A stretch of 5,275 bases of DNA from an uncultured Burkholderiales bacterium (GTDB lineage Bacteria > Pseudomonadota > Gammaproteobacteria > Burkholderiales > Burkholderiaceae_C). The stretch covers positions 1 through 5,275 of the forward strand of contig CAIQIL010000397.1 in the NCBI GenBank assembly GCA_903871865.1, in the 5' to 3' direction. Position numbers and translations under genes: made by a program. A model generated the notes under the pieces. That model was not told where the DNA came from. It ran no database searches and saw only the letters and a list, made by a program, of their open reading frames with translations. The number at the start of each line of letters is the position of its first letter. The first letter of the stretch is position 1. Positions 1-4,841 of the stretch are shown here, one piece after another.

Positions 1-9
1 ACCTTGCCC

Positions 10-14
10 AGGAG
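10..14 (+). promoter_or_regulatory. Shine-Dalgarno site of the MDR oxidoreductase
   Basis: AGGAG lies 5 nt before the ATG at 20. It settles the start of the first gene even though its promoter lies outside the window. Confidence 0.8.
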
Positions 15-19
15 CCCCC

Positions 20-1078
20 ATGAAAGCCATCGCCTACCGCCAGGCCCACGCCCTCACCGATCCGCTCACCGACGCGATCACCGACGTCCCCGGCCTGGAA
101 GACGTCACCCTGCCCGACCCGGTGCCCCAGGGCCGCGACCTGCTCGTCGAGGTGCGCGCCATCTCCGTCAACCCGGTGGACACCAAGGTGCGCCGCAGCA
201 CCCACGCGCCCGAGGGCGGCTGGAAGGTGCTGGGCTGGGATGCGGCCGGCGTGGTGCGCGCGGTGGGTCCGGAGGTCACGGCTTTCCGCGTGGGCGACCG
301 GGTCTGGTACGCGGGCGACATCACCCGACCGGGCACCAACGCCGAGCTGCACCTGGTTGACGAACGCATCGTCGGGCCCATGCCGCAGACGCTGGACTTC
401 GCCCAGGCCGCCGCGCTGCCGCTGACCGCCATCACCGCCTGGGAGCTGCTGTTCGACCGCCTCGGCCTGACCGCGGGCGAGGCCTTCGCGCCGCAGAGCC
501 TGCTCATCGTCGGTGCGGCCGGCGGGGTGGGCTCGGTGCTGACGCAACTGGCGCGCCAACTCACCCGCGCCACCGTCATCGGCACGGCATCGCGCCCCGA
601 AACCCAAGCCTGGGTGCGTGAGCTCGGTGCCCACCACGTCATCGACCACACGCGCCCGCTGGCCGAAGAACTGCAGCGCATCGGCGTGCCTCAGGTCACG
701 CACATCGCCAGCCTGACGCAAACCGACCAGCACTTCGCGCAGTACGCCGAGGCCATCGCGCCGCAAGGCCGCATCGCCCTGATCGACGACCCGGCGCCCA
801 TCGACGTGCGCTTGCTCAAGCGCAAGAGCGTGTCCCTGCACTGGGAGCTGATGTTCACGCGCTCGCTGTTCCAGACCGAGGACATGGCCGAGCAGCGCCG
901 GCTGCTGACCGAGGTGTCCCGGCTGGTGGACGCAGGCACCCTGCGCAGCACCGTGGCCGAGCACTTCGGTGCCATCAACGCGGCCAACCTGCGGCGCGCC
1001 CATGCCCTGATCGAATCAGGGCAGGCGCGCGGCAAGGTTGTGCTCGAGGGCTTCGCGCCGCAGGCCGGCCAGGTCTGA
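20..1078 (+). CDS. Zinc-independent MDR-family alcohol dehydrogenase / quinone oxidoreductase-like protein
   Basis: Predicted cytosolic NAD(P)H-dependent oxidoreductase of the medium-chain dehydrogenase/reductase superfamily, 352 aa, a normal full length. The N-terminal GroES-like domain (about residues 1-130) carries SVNPVDTKVR (49-58) and GWDAAGVV (72-79). The Rossmann domain follows, with nucleotide-binding GAAGGVG at 165-171 and HVIDH at 206-210. The cysteine that binds catalytic zinc in classical alcohol dehydrogenases is replaced in the NPVD segment, and no structural-zinc Cys cluster is visible. It therefore belongs to the zinc-lacking quinone-reductase-like branch, although such proteins are often named 'zinc-binding alcohol dehydrogenase'. 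The C-terminal SLHWELMFTRSLFQT (272-286) is typical of the subfamily I know as TIGR02817. AGGAG at 10-14, 5 nt before the ATG, fixes the start. The substrate cannot be told. It converges on the exonuclease gene. Family assignment is firm; exact activity is open. Confidence 0.93.
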   Translation: MKAIAYRQAHALTDPLTDAITDVPGLEDVTLPDPVPQGRDLLVEVRAISVNPVDTKVRRSTHAPEGGWKVLGWDAAGVVRAVGPEVTAFRVGDRVWYAGDITRPGTNAELHLVDERIVGPMPQTLDFAQAAALPLTAITAWELLFDRLGLTAGEAFAPQSLLIVGAAGGVGSVLTQLARQLTRATVIGTASRPETQAWVRELGAHHVIDHTRPLAEELQRIGVPQVTHIASLTQTDQHFAQYAEAIAPQGRIALIDDPAPIDVRLLKRKSVSLHWELMFTRSLFQTEDMAEQRRLLTEVSRLVDAGTLRSTVAEHFGAINAANLRRAHALIESGQARGKVVLEGFAPQAGQV

Positions 1079-1094
1079 GCCCTGCGGGAGGCCG

Positions 1095-1128
1095 TCAGAA
1101 CTGGAGGTCGTTCAAAGCTGGAAGTCGT
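1095..1128. repeat. Degenerate 17-bp tandem duplication covering the 3' end of the exonuclease gene
   Basis: Two adjacent 17-bp units, TCAGAACTGGAGGTCGT (1095-1111) and TCAAAGCTGGAAGTCGT (1112-1128), match at 14 of 17 positions, and all three differences are A/G transitions. Unit 2 holds the last codons and the TGA stop of the minus-strand exonuclease gene. Unit 1 is an untranslated copy in the gap before the oxidoreductase stop. Because 17 is not a multiple of three, unit 1 is out of frame with the gene. Confidence 0.65.
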
Positions 1129-1936
1129 AGTCGATCGTCAGCGGCGCGTGGTCGCTGAACCACTGGTCTTTGAACACGCTGGCGGCCTTGGCTGTGGCTG
1201 CCAGGCCCGGTGTGGCCAGGTGGTAGTCGATGCGCCAGCCCACGTTCTTGGCGCGGGCTTGGCCCCGGTTGCTCCACCACGTGTAGCAGGCGTCGGTGGT
1301 GTCGGGGTGCAGCGTGCGGTACACATCGACCAAGCCGGTGTCGCCTGCCGGGTCGAGCAGCTGCGTCATCCAGGCGCGCTCCTCGGGCAGGAAGCCGCTG
1401 TTCTTGAGGTTGCCCTTCCAGTTCTTCAGGTCGGCTTCCTTGTGGGCGATGTTGACGTCGCCGACCAGGATGAACTCGCGCTCGGCGCGCAGCTTGGCCA
1501 GGTGCGGGCGGATGACGTCGAGGAAGCGGAACTTGGCCTGCTGGCGCTCTTCGCTGCTGGAGCCCGAGGGGAAGTAGCAACTGATGAGGGAGAGCTTGCT
1601 GCCGGGCTTGTCGAAACGCATTTCGACGTAGCGGCCTTCGGCGTCGAACTCGCCGCAGCCATCGACCGCGTGCTCAGCACCGCCCAGGCCGATGATCACG
1701 TCGGACGGCGTGTGGCGGCTGTACAGGCCCACGCCCGAGTAGCCCTTCTTTTCCGCGTGGTGGAAGTGCCCGGGCATGCCGGCGATCTCGCGCAGCTCCG
1801 GGCCCATGTCGGCCGCCTGGGCCTTGAGCTCCTGCACGCCCATACAATCGGCGCCGTGGCTCTCAGCCCACTCGCGCATGCCTTTGTTGGCCGCCGAGCG
1901 CACGCCATTGAGGTTGAAAGAGACCAGTCGAAACAC
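1112..1936 (-). CDS. xth: Exodeoxyribonuclease III (AP endonuclease, ExoIII/APE1 family)
   Basis: Metal-dependent cytosolic base-excision repair enzyme: it cuts DNA 5' of abasic sites and removes 3' blocking groups and nucleotides from duplex DNA. The 274-aa length fits the family and all hallmark motifs of the endonuclease/exonuclease/phosphatase fold are present. These are SFNLNG (6-11, metal/phosphate Asn), GVQELK (33-38, metal-binding Glu36), CYFPSG (120-125, active-site Tyr121), GDVNIAH (159-165, catalytic Asp160 and Asn162), WRIDYHL (234-240) and SDHAPL (261-266, catalytic Asp262-His263). The start is GTG at 1936: an in-frame stop lies 5 codons upstream, and the first beta strand (RLVSFNLNG) begins at residue 3, so the next ATG (Met20) is too late. 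No good SD precedes it. It is divergent from pyrE by 14 bp and convergent with the oxidoreductase. It resembles the ExoA/XthA2-type enzymes of beta-proteobacteria more than E. coli XthA, which is an inference. Confidence 0.96.
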   Translation of the reverse strand: MFRLVSFNLNGVRSAANKGMREWAESHGADCMGVQELKAQAADMGPELREIAGMPGHFHHAEKKGYSGVGLYSRHTPSDVIIGLGGAEHAVDGCGEFDAEGRYVEMRFDKPGSKLSLISCYFPSGSSSEERQQAKFRFLDVIRPHLAKLRAEREFILVGDVNIAHKEADLKNWKGNLKNSGFLPEERAWMTQLLDPAGDTGLVDVYRTLHPDTTDACYTWWSNRGQARAKNVGWRIDYHLATPGLAATAKAASVFKDQWFSDHAPLTIDYDFQL

Positions 1937-1950
1937 AGCGCACCACCATC
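1937..1950. promoter_or_regulatory. Minimal divergent intergenic region between xth and pyrE
   Basis: Only 14 bp separate the GTG start of the exonuclease (minus) from the ATG of pyrE (plus). Bases 1938-1947 before pyrE read GCGCACCACC, with no purine-rich SD. The minus-strand leader GATGGTGGTGCGCT has at best a weak GGTG match. Each gene's promoter must overlap the other gene's coding sequence. I looked for -35/-10 pairs on both strands and found none convincing: TTGAAA at 1914-1919 resembles a -35, but nothing like a -10 follows at the right distance. Confidence 0.6.
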
Positions 1951-2628
1951 ATGAACAACTCCCCCGCACAAGACACCCTGGCCCAGGATTTCGTGGCCTT
2001 CGCCGTTGAATCCAAGGTGCTGCGCTTCGGGGAGTTCAAAACCAAGGCAGGCCGGCTGTCGCCTTATTTCTTCAACGCCGGTCTGTTCGATGACGGCGCC
2101 AAGCTGGGCCGTCTGGCCGAATTCTATGCACGCCGCCTGGTCGCATCCGGTTTGCAGTTCGACATGCTCTTCGGGCCGGCTTACAAAGGCATCACCCTGG
2201 CCGCGGCTGTGGCGATTGAACTGGCCCGCCTGGGGCAGAACAAGCCCTTCGCCTACAACCGCAAGGAAGCGAAGGACCACGGCGAAGGCGGCACCCTGGT
2301 GGGCGCGCCGGTGCAGGGCCGCGTGCTCATCATCGACGACGTGATCTCGGCGGGCACCTCGGTGCGCGAGTCCATCGAGATGATCAAGGCCGCTGGCGCC
2401 ACGCCCTGCGGTGTCACCATCGCCCTGGACCGCCAGGAAAAAGCCACGGCCGACGGCCAGGACGCCGCCGAGAGCGCCGTGCAGCAGGTGCAGCAGCACT
2501 ACGGCCTGCCGGTGGTGGCCATCGCCACGCTGGCTGACCTGATGGGCTTCCTGGACGGGCAATCCGACCCCGCCCTGGTGGCGGCGCGTCCGGCCGTGCA
2601 GGCCTACCGTCACCGTTACGGTGTCTGA
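1951..2628 (+). CDS. pyrE: Orotate phosphoribosyltransferase
   Basis: Fifth step of de novo UMP synthesis: transfers phosphoribosyl from PRPP to orotate, giving orotidine 5'-monophosphate, in the cytosol as a dimer. At 225 aa it is full length. Visible motifs are the orotate-contacting segment FGEFKTKAGRLSPYFFNAG (26-44), GPAYKG (75-80), the flexible catalytic loop YNRKEAKDHGEGG (102-114) with Arg104, Lys105, Lys108 and His110, and the type I PRPP-binding loop VLIIDDVISAGTS (125-137) with the paired Asp129-Asp130. The ATG at 1951 is chosen because the conserved AQDFVAFAVESKVLRFGEF region starts at residue 11 and no other ATG precedes it usefully. No SD is evident. After the stop there is a perfect inverted repeat but no poly-T terminator, so read-through into the DUF4124 gene is possible. 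Confidence 0.98.
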   Translation: MNNSPAQDTLAQDFVAFAVESKVLRFGEFKTKAGRLSPYFFNAGLFDDGAKLGRLAEFYARRLVASGLQFDMLFGPAYKGITLAAAVAIELARLGQNKPFAYNRKEAKDHGEGGTLVGAPVQGRVLIIDDVISAGTSVRESIEMIKAAGATPCGVTIALDRQEKATADGQDAAESAVQQVQQHYGLPVVAIATLADLMGFLDGQSDPALVAARPAVQAYRHRYGV

Positions 2629-2641
2629 GACGTTTTATGAT

Positions 2642-2666
2642 GGTCTGATCACACCCACATCAGACC
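2642..2666. repeat. Perfect 8-bp inverted repeat between pyrE and the DUF4124 gene
   Basis: GGTCTGAT (2642-2649) and ATCAGACC (2659-2666) are exact reverse complements separated by 9 bases (CACACCCAC). In RNA this makes an 8-bp stem with a 9-nt loop starting 13 nt after the pyrE stop. No U-run follows on either strand, so it is not a standard intrinsic terminator. It could be an RNA-stabilising 3' hairpin, a weak or Rho-assisted terminator, or an operator for a dimeric repressor upstream of the next gene. The sequence alone does not decide. Confidence 0.6.
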
Positions 2667-2688
2667 CAGGAGAAGGGCTTTGCGGCCC

Positions 2689-2693
2689 AGGAG
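2689..2693 (+). promoter_or_regulatory. Shine-Dalgarno site deciding the DUF4124 start
   Basis: AGGAG stands 5 nt before the ATG at 2699, ideal spacing. It favours this start over the downstream ATG at 2768, which has GGAG at 2760-2763 (4-nt spacing) or AGGGG at 2754-2758 (9-nt spacing). Confidence 0.5.
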
Positions 2694-2698
2694 CACAG

Positions 2699-3457
2699 AT
2701 GAGCCCGTTGTCGGTCGCCGATGACCGTCGGTCCACCCGTTCGCATCGCCCGCAGGGGCGGAGCGTGATGGCGTGCGTGTTGGCACGTGTGTCGGCGGGT
2801 GTCTCTGCGTGTGTGGGGCTGGGTGTGGCCTGGCTGGCGCTGGCCGCGCCGGCCCAGGCTGCGGGCATCTACTCCTGCGTGGACGCCACCGGCAAGCGCT
2901 ACACCTCCGACCGCCCGATCGCCGAGTGCCTGGACCGCGAGCAGCGCGTGCTCAACAAGGATGGCTCGCAGCGCCAGACCCTGCCGCCGCGCATGAACGC
3001 CGAAGAGCGCGCCTTGGCCGAAGAGCGCCAGCGCCTGCAGGACCAGGCCCAGGCCGCGCAAAAAGACGCCGTGCGCCGCGACCGCAACCTGATGCTGCGC
3101 TTCCCCGACGAGGCCTCGCACAACAAGGCCCGGGAGGCGGCACTCGACGACCTGCGGCGTGGCGTGGCCCTGTCCGAGCGGCGCCTGCAGGACTTGCTGG
3201 ACGAGCGCCAGCCGATGCTGGCCGAAACCGAGTTCTACAAAGGCCGCCGCCTGCCCTTCAAGCTCAAGTCCAAGCTGGAGGCCAACGACGCCCAGCAGCA
3301 GGCGCAGCGCGACATCATCCAGAACCAGAACGCCGAGACGGTGCGCATCAATGCGCTGTACGACGCCGAGTTGGCCCGCCTGCGCCGCCTGTGGGCCGGG
3401 GCGGCGCCAGGTTCGGTGCCACCCGCCTCGGACGCCCCGCCAGCCCGCAAGCGCTGA
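2699..3457 (+). CDS. Exported DUF4124-domain coiled-coil protein
   Basis: Predicted periplasmic protein of unknown function, 252 aa from this start. A hydrophobic signal segment (about 33-50) ends in APAQAAG, giving a likely signal peptidase I cut after Ala54. A short DUF4124 domain follows: GIYSCVDATGKRYTSDRPI (56-74) and ECLDREQRVLN. Residues 100-235 are highly charged, rich in Glu, Arg, Gln and Ala, and look like a long helical coiled coil (AEERALAEERQRL; LYDAELARLRRLW). The tail is Pro/Ala-rich and ends basic. The start is uncertain. ATG 2699 has the best SD but gives an unusually long Arg-rich n-region of about 30 residues. ATG 2768 gives a more usual signal peptide (mature part unchanged, 229 aa in total). 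The open frame continues back to overlap the pyrE end, which I do not believe is translated. It lies downstream of pyrE and its stop is 4 bp from the convergent glycosyltransferase stop. A cell-wall-linked role is only a guess. Confidence 0.85.
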   Translation: MSPLSVADDRRSTRSHRPQGRSVMACVLARVSAGVSACVGLGVAWLALAAPAQAAGIYSCVDATGKRYTSDRPIAECLDREQRVLNKDGSQRQTLPPRMNAEERALAEERQRLQDQAQAAQKDAVRRDRNLMLRFPDEASHNKAREAALDDLRRGVALSERRLQDLLDERQPMLAETEFYKGRRLPFKLKSKLEANDAQQQAQRDIIQNQNAETVRINALYDAELARLRRLWAGAAPGSVPPASDAPPARKR

Positions 3458-3466
3458 GGCTTCAGC
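3453..3466. repeat. Palindrome spanning both stop codons of the convergent DUF4124 and GT25 genes
   Basis: GCTGA (3453-3457) and TCAGC (3462-3466) are exact inverted copies around a GGCT loop. The TGA of the plus-strand gene and the TGA of the minus-strand gene pair with each other in the stem. The stem is only 5 bp with no U-run, so a terminator role is doubtful, though it is the only symmetrical element between the genes. Confidence 0.4.
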
Positions 3467-4259
3467 CCAGCACCTGACGGCGCCCCAGGCCAAGCTTGTT
3501 GGCCAGCCAGAAGCGCAGGTGGTAGCGGTGCTTGCGCAGGTAGACCTGGGCCTTGCGCAGCGGCGGGTAGTCGCGGTACTCGGCCCGTCCGCCGCCGATC
3601 ACCGAGGCGGCGATGTCCGAGCCCACCTGCCAGAACAGGTCCGGGCTGGCGGAGTACACGGTCAGGTCGCGCTCCCAGAAGTGCTTGAGCTCGAAGTCCA
3701 CCGGGCGCAGCAGGTGCTCGCGCTTCGGTGTGAGCTTGGCCGCGCCGCGGCGCGACACCAGGTAGGCCGTGCCGTCTTCGGGGCCCGGGCCGCCGAAGCA
3801 CAATCCCAGCGTTGGGCCTTTGCCCTGGCCTGTGGCGGGTGCCAGGGTGGCGATGTGTTGGGCGTTCTGGCGCAGCCGCGTCAGCTTGAGCACGTCCCAG
3901 GGGTGTGCGCCGGTGGCCGATGCGGCCAGCGCCTGCAGGCTCTGCAGGGTGCAGGCGTCGTGGGTCTGGAAGTCGTCCTCCAGCACCAGGGCGCAGTCCA
4001 GGCCGCGTTCCTCGATGAGCTGCCAGCAGCGCAGGTGGCTCAGGAAGCAGCCGATCTCGCCCGGAGTGAGCGGGCGGAACCACTCGCCATGTGGCGCGGG
4101 GTGTGGGTTGAGCGCTGCCAGTTGCGCCGGGGGCAACTGCTTGCCTTCGATGCCCGGCACGCGTTCCCATGTCAGTCCCAACGCATCCAGGATGGGCGCG
4201 CAGCGCGCCAGGCGGTCGGCGGAGCGGTCCAGGTTGATCAGGAAGACATGGGGCGTCAT
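3462..4259 (-). CDS. Glycosyltransferase family 25 (LPS/LOS-type) protein
   Basis: Probable glycosyltransferase that adds a sugar (often galactose in characterised GT25 enzymes) to lipopolysaccharide core or another envelope glycan, at the cytoplasmic face of the inner membrane. The 265-aa length is typical. Hallmarks are the N-terminal VFLINLDRSADRL (5-17), the GEIGCFLSH motif (67-75), and the acidic LVLEDD (91-96) expected to bind metal and nucleotide sugar. GTAYLVSRRGAAKL (163-176) and PVDFEL (186-191) follow, as in other GT25 proteins. The last ~40 residues are basic with aromatics (YLRKHRYHLRFWLANKLG), consistent with membrane association. There is no signal peptide. The ATG at 4259 is 6 nt after the stop of the upstream membrane-protein gene; the 6-nt spacer is pyrimidine-rich with no SD, so translational coupling is likely. 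Acceptor and donor sugars are unknown, and no LPS cluster is in view. Confidence 0.93.
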   Translation of the reverse strand: MTPHVFLINLDRSADRLARCAPILDALGLTWERVPGIEGKQLPPAQLAALNPHPAPHGEWFRPLTPGEIGCFLSHLRCWQLIEERGLDCALVLEDDFQTHDACTLQSLQALAASATGAHPWDVLKLTRLRQNAQHIATLAPATGQGKGPTLGLCFGGPGPEDGTAYLVSRRGAAKLTPKREHLLRPVDFELKHFWERDLTVYSASPDLFWQVGSDIAASVIGGGRAEYRDYPPLRKAQVYLRKHRYHLRFWLANKLGLGRRQVLG

Positions 4260-4265
4260 GGAGGG

Positions 4266-4730
4266 TCAGGTGGCCTGCAGGGAGCGCCAAGTGTAGGCGA
4301 TGGTGCCTGCGGCCACGGCCAGCAGGCTGAGCCACGCCCACGCCCCCAGCGGCGTCTCAGGGTGCCCGTCGCGCCCTGCGTTGTGGCGCTGCTGCGCCAG
4401 TTCACGGTGCAGCATGAACAGGGGCAGGGCCGTGCTGAACGCCACCAGCAAGCTGGCCGCGAAGTACCCAGCGATGCCGCCCATGCCCAGCCTGCGCGAT
4501 TCGCGCAGCATCCAGTGCCACACCACGAGGAAGACAAAAAAGATGTCCACGGTGATGAAGCGGCTGGCCGCGTTGGCGAAAGTGTCTTGCCAGAACTGCA
4601 CGTTGCCCTGGATGGGGCCCAGCGGCAGGTAGCGACCCAATTGGCTGGCGGTGCCGACCAGCGCGGCCAGGGCGATCAGGGCATAGAGCGTGCAGCGCAG
4701 GCGCACGGCGGCAGGGATGGCGACAGGCAT
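4266..4730 (-). CDS. DUF2834-like small integral membrane protein
   Basis: Inner-membrane protein of unknown function, 154 aa. Four hydrophobic helices are visible at about residues 12-31 (TLYALIALAALVG), 60-76 (VDIFFVFLVVWHWML), 84-107 (GGIAGYFAASLLVAF) and 130-147 (AWAWLSLLAVAAGTIAY). Between the first two lies FWQDTFANAASRFITVD (46-62) and after the second RESRRLGM (76-83). An 'F-A-N-x-x-x-R-F-x-x-x-D ... E-x-R-R-L-G' pattern is what I associate with DUF2834. The ATG at 4730 is chosen over the in-frame start at 4790 because GGAG sits 5 nt upstream and the extra 20 residues would be an unlikely soluble leader. A His/Arg-rich loop (109-124) precedes helix 4. The stop is 6 nt before the GT25 gene, so the two form an operon. 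DUF2834 assignment is from motif memory, moderately sure. Confidence 0.82.
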   Translation of the reverse strand: MPVAIPAAVRLRCTLYALIALAALVGTASQLGRYLPLGPIQGNVQFWQDTFANAASRFITVDIFFVFLVVWHWMLRESRRLGMGGIAGYFAASLLVAFSTALPLFMLHRELAQQRHNAGRDGHPETPLGAWAWLSLLAVAAGTIAYTWRSLQAT

Positions 4731-4735
4731 GGGAT

Positions 4736-4739
4736 CTCC
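4736..4739 (-). promoter_or_regulatory. Shine-Dalgarno site deciding the DUF2834-like start
   Basis: On the minus strand GGAG ends 5 nt before the ATG at 4730. This supports that start rather than the longer frame beginning at 4790. Confidence 0.65.
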
Positions 4740-4768
4740 AGGGCAAGGTTGCCGCCATGCTAGCGATG

Positions 4769-4781
4769 ACGGCTTTGCCGT
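4769..4781. repeat. Small perfect hairpin upstream of the DUF2834-like gene
   Basis: ACGGC (4769-4773) and GCCGT (4777-4781) pair around a 3-base loop. It lies 38 bp upstream of the membrane-protein start on the minus strand. It is too short to assign a role and may be chance in G+C-rich DNA. Confidence 0.3.
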
Positions 4782-4801
4782 GCGCGCCACGACCGTGCCC
4801 T

Positions 4802-4819
4802 GGCCGCCAGAGTGCGGCC
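4802..4819 (-). terminator. Possible weak terminator-like hairpin after gatB
   Basis: GGCCGC (4802-4807) and GCGGCC (4814-4819) form a six-pair all-G/C stem with a 6-nt loop, starting 22 nt beyond the gatB stop on the minus strand. No U-run follows, so intrinsic termination would be inefficient. Rho assistance or simple 3'-end protection is possible. If it does not stop transcription, the DUF2834-GT25 pair could be read from the gat operon. Confidence 0.3.
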
Positions 4820-4841
4820 GCCGGCAGCGGACCGTCGTCCT

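Larger units (their letters stand above)
4731..4841 (-). other. Intergenic region between gatB and the DUF2834-like gene
   Basis: The longest gene-free stretch in the window (111 bp). It contains the two hairpins listed separately, a short near-palindrome GGCAAGGTTGCC (4742-4753), and the SD of the membrane-protein gene. On the minus strand TAGCAT (4757-4762) is a mediocre -10 match, but I see no matching -35, so no promoter is claimed. Confidence 0.5.

Noticed and set aside
1908..1942. Possible sigma70 promoter for pyrE using TTGAGG or TTGAAA as -35
   Set aside because: At the proper spacing the -10 positions read AAACAC or AGCGCA, which do not resemble TATAAT.
1148..1954. 268-codon plus-strand frame opposite the exonuclease gene
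   Set aside because: Its translation is a Val/Gly/Ala-rich shadow of a gene carrying every ExoIII catalytic motif. No SD or family resemblance supports it.
1696..2613. 305-codon minus-strand frame opposite pyrE and running into xth
   Set aside because: The sense strand encodes complete PyrE with intact PRPP and orotate motifs. The antisense translation is His/Gly/Gln-rich and matches nothing I recognise.
2642..2666. Calling the inverted repeat an intrinsic terminator of pyrE
   Set aside because: The stem is perfect but is followed by CAGGAGAAGG rather than a T-run, so it is listed only as a repeat.
2621..2698. N-terminal extension of the DUF4124 frame back to a GTG overlapping the pyrE stop
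   Set aside because: There is no SD before that GTG, the extra residues precede an SD-supported ATG, and the inverted repeat lies inside the extension. It is best read as non-coding.
2660..3493. 277-codon minus-strand frame opposite the DUF4124 gene
   Set aside because: Shadow frame: the plus strand has a signal peptide, a DUF4124 domain and a coherent charged helical region.
3159..4763. Very long plus-strand open frame (534 codons) running across the GT25 and DUF2834-like genes
   Set aside because: It is antisense to two genes with recognisable family motifs, overlaps the end of the DUF4124 gene in another frame, and its translation is low-complexity Arg/Gln/Ala-rich with no domain. Such frames are common opposite G+C-rich coding DNA.
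4731..4790. Longer form of the DUF2834-like protein starting at 4790
   Set aside because: The SD placed 5 nt before the ATG at 4730, and the start of the membrane-helix pattern soon after it, favour the shorter form.
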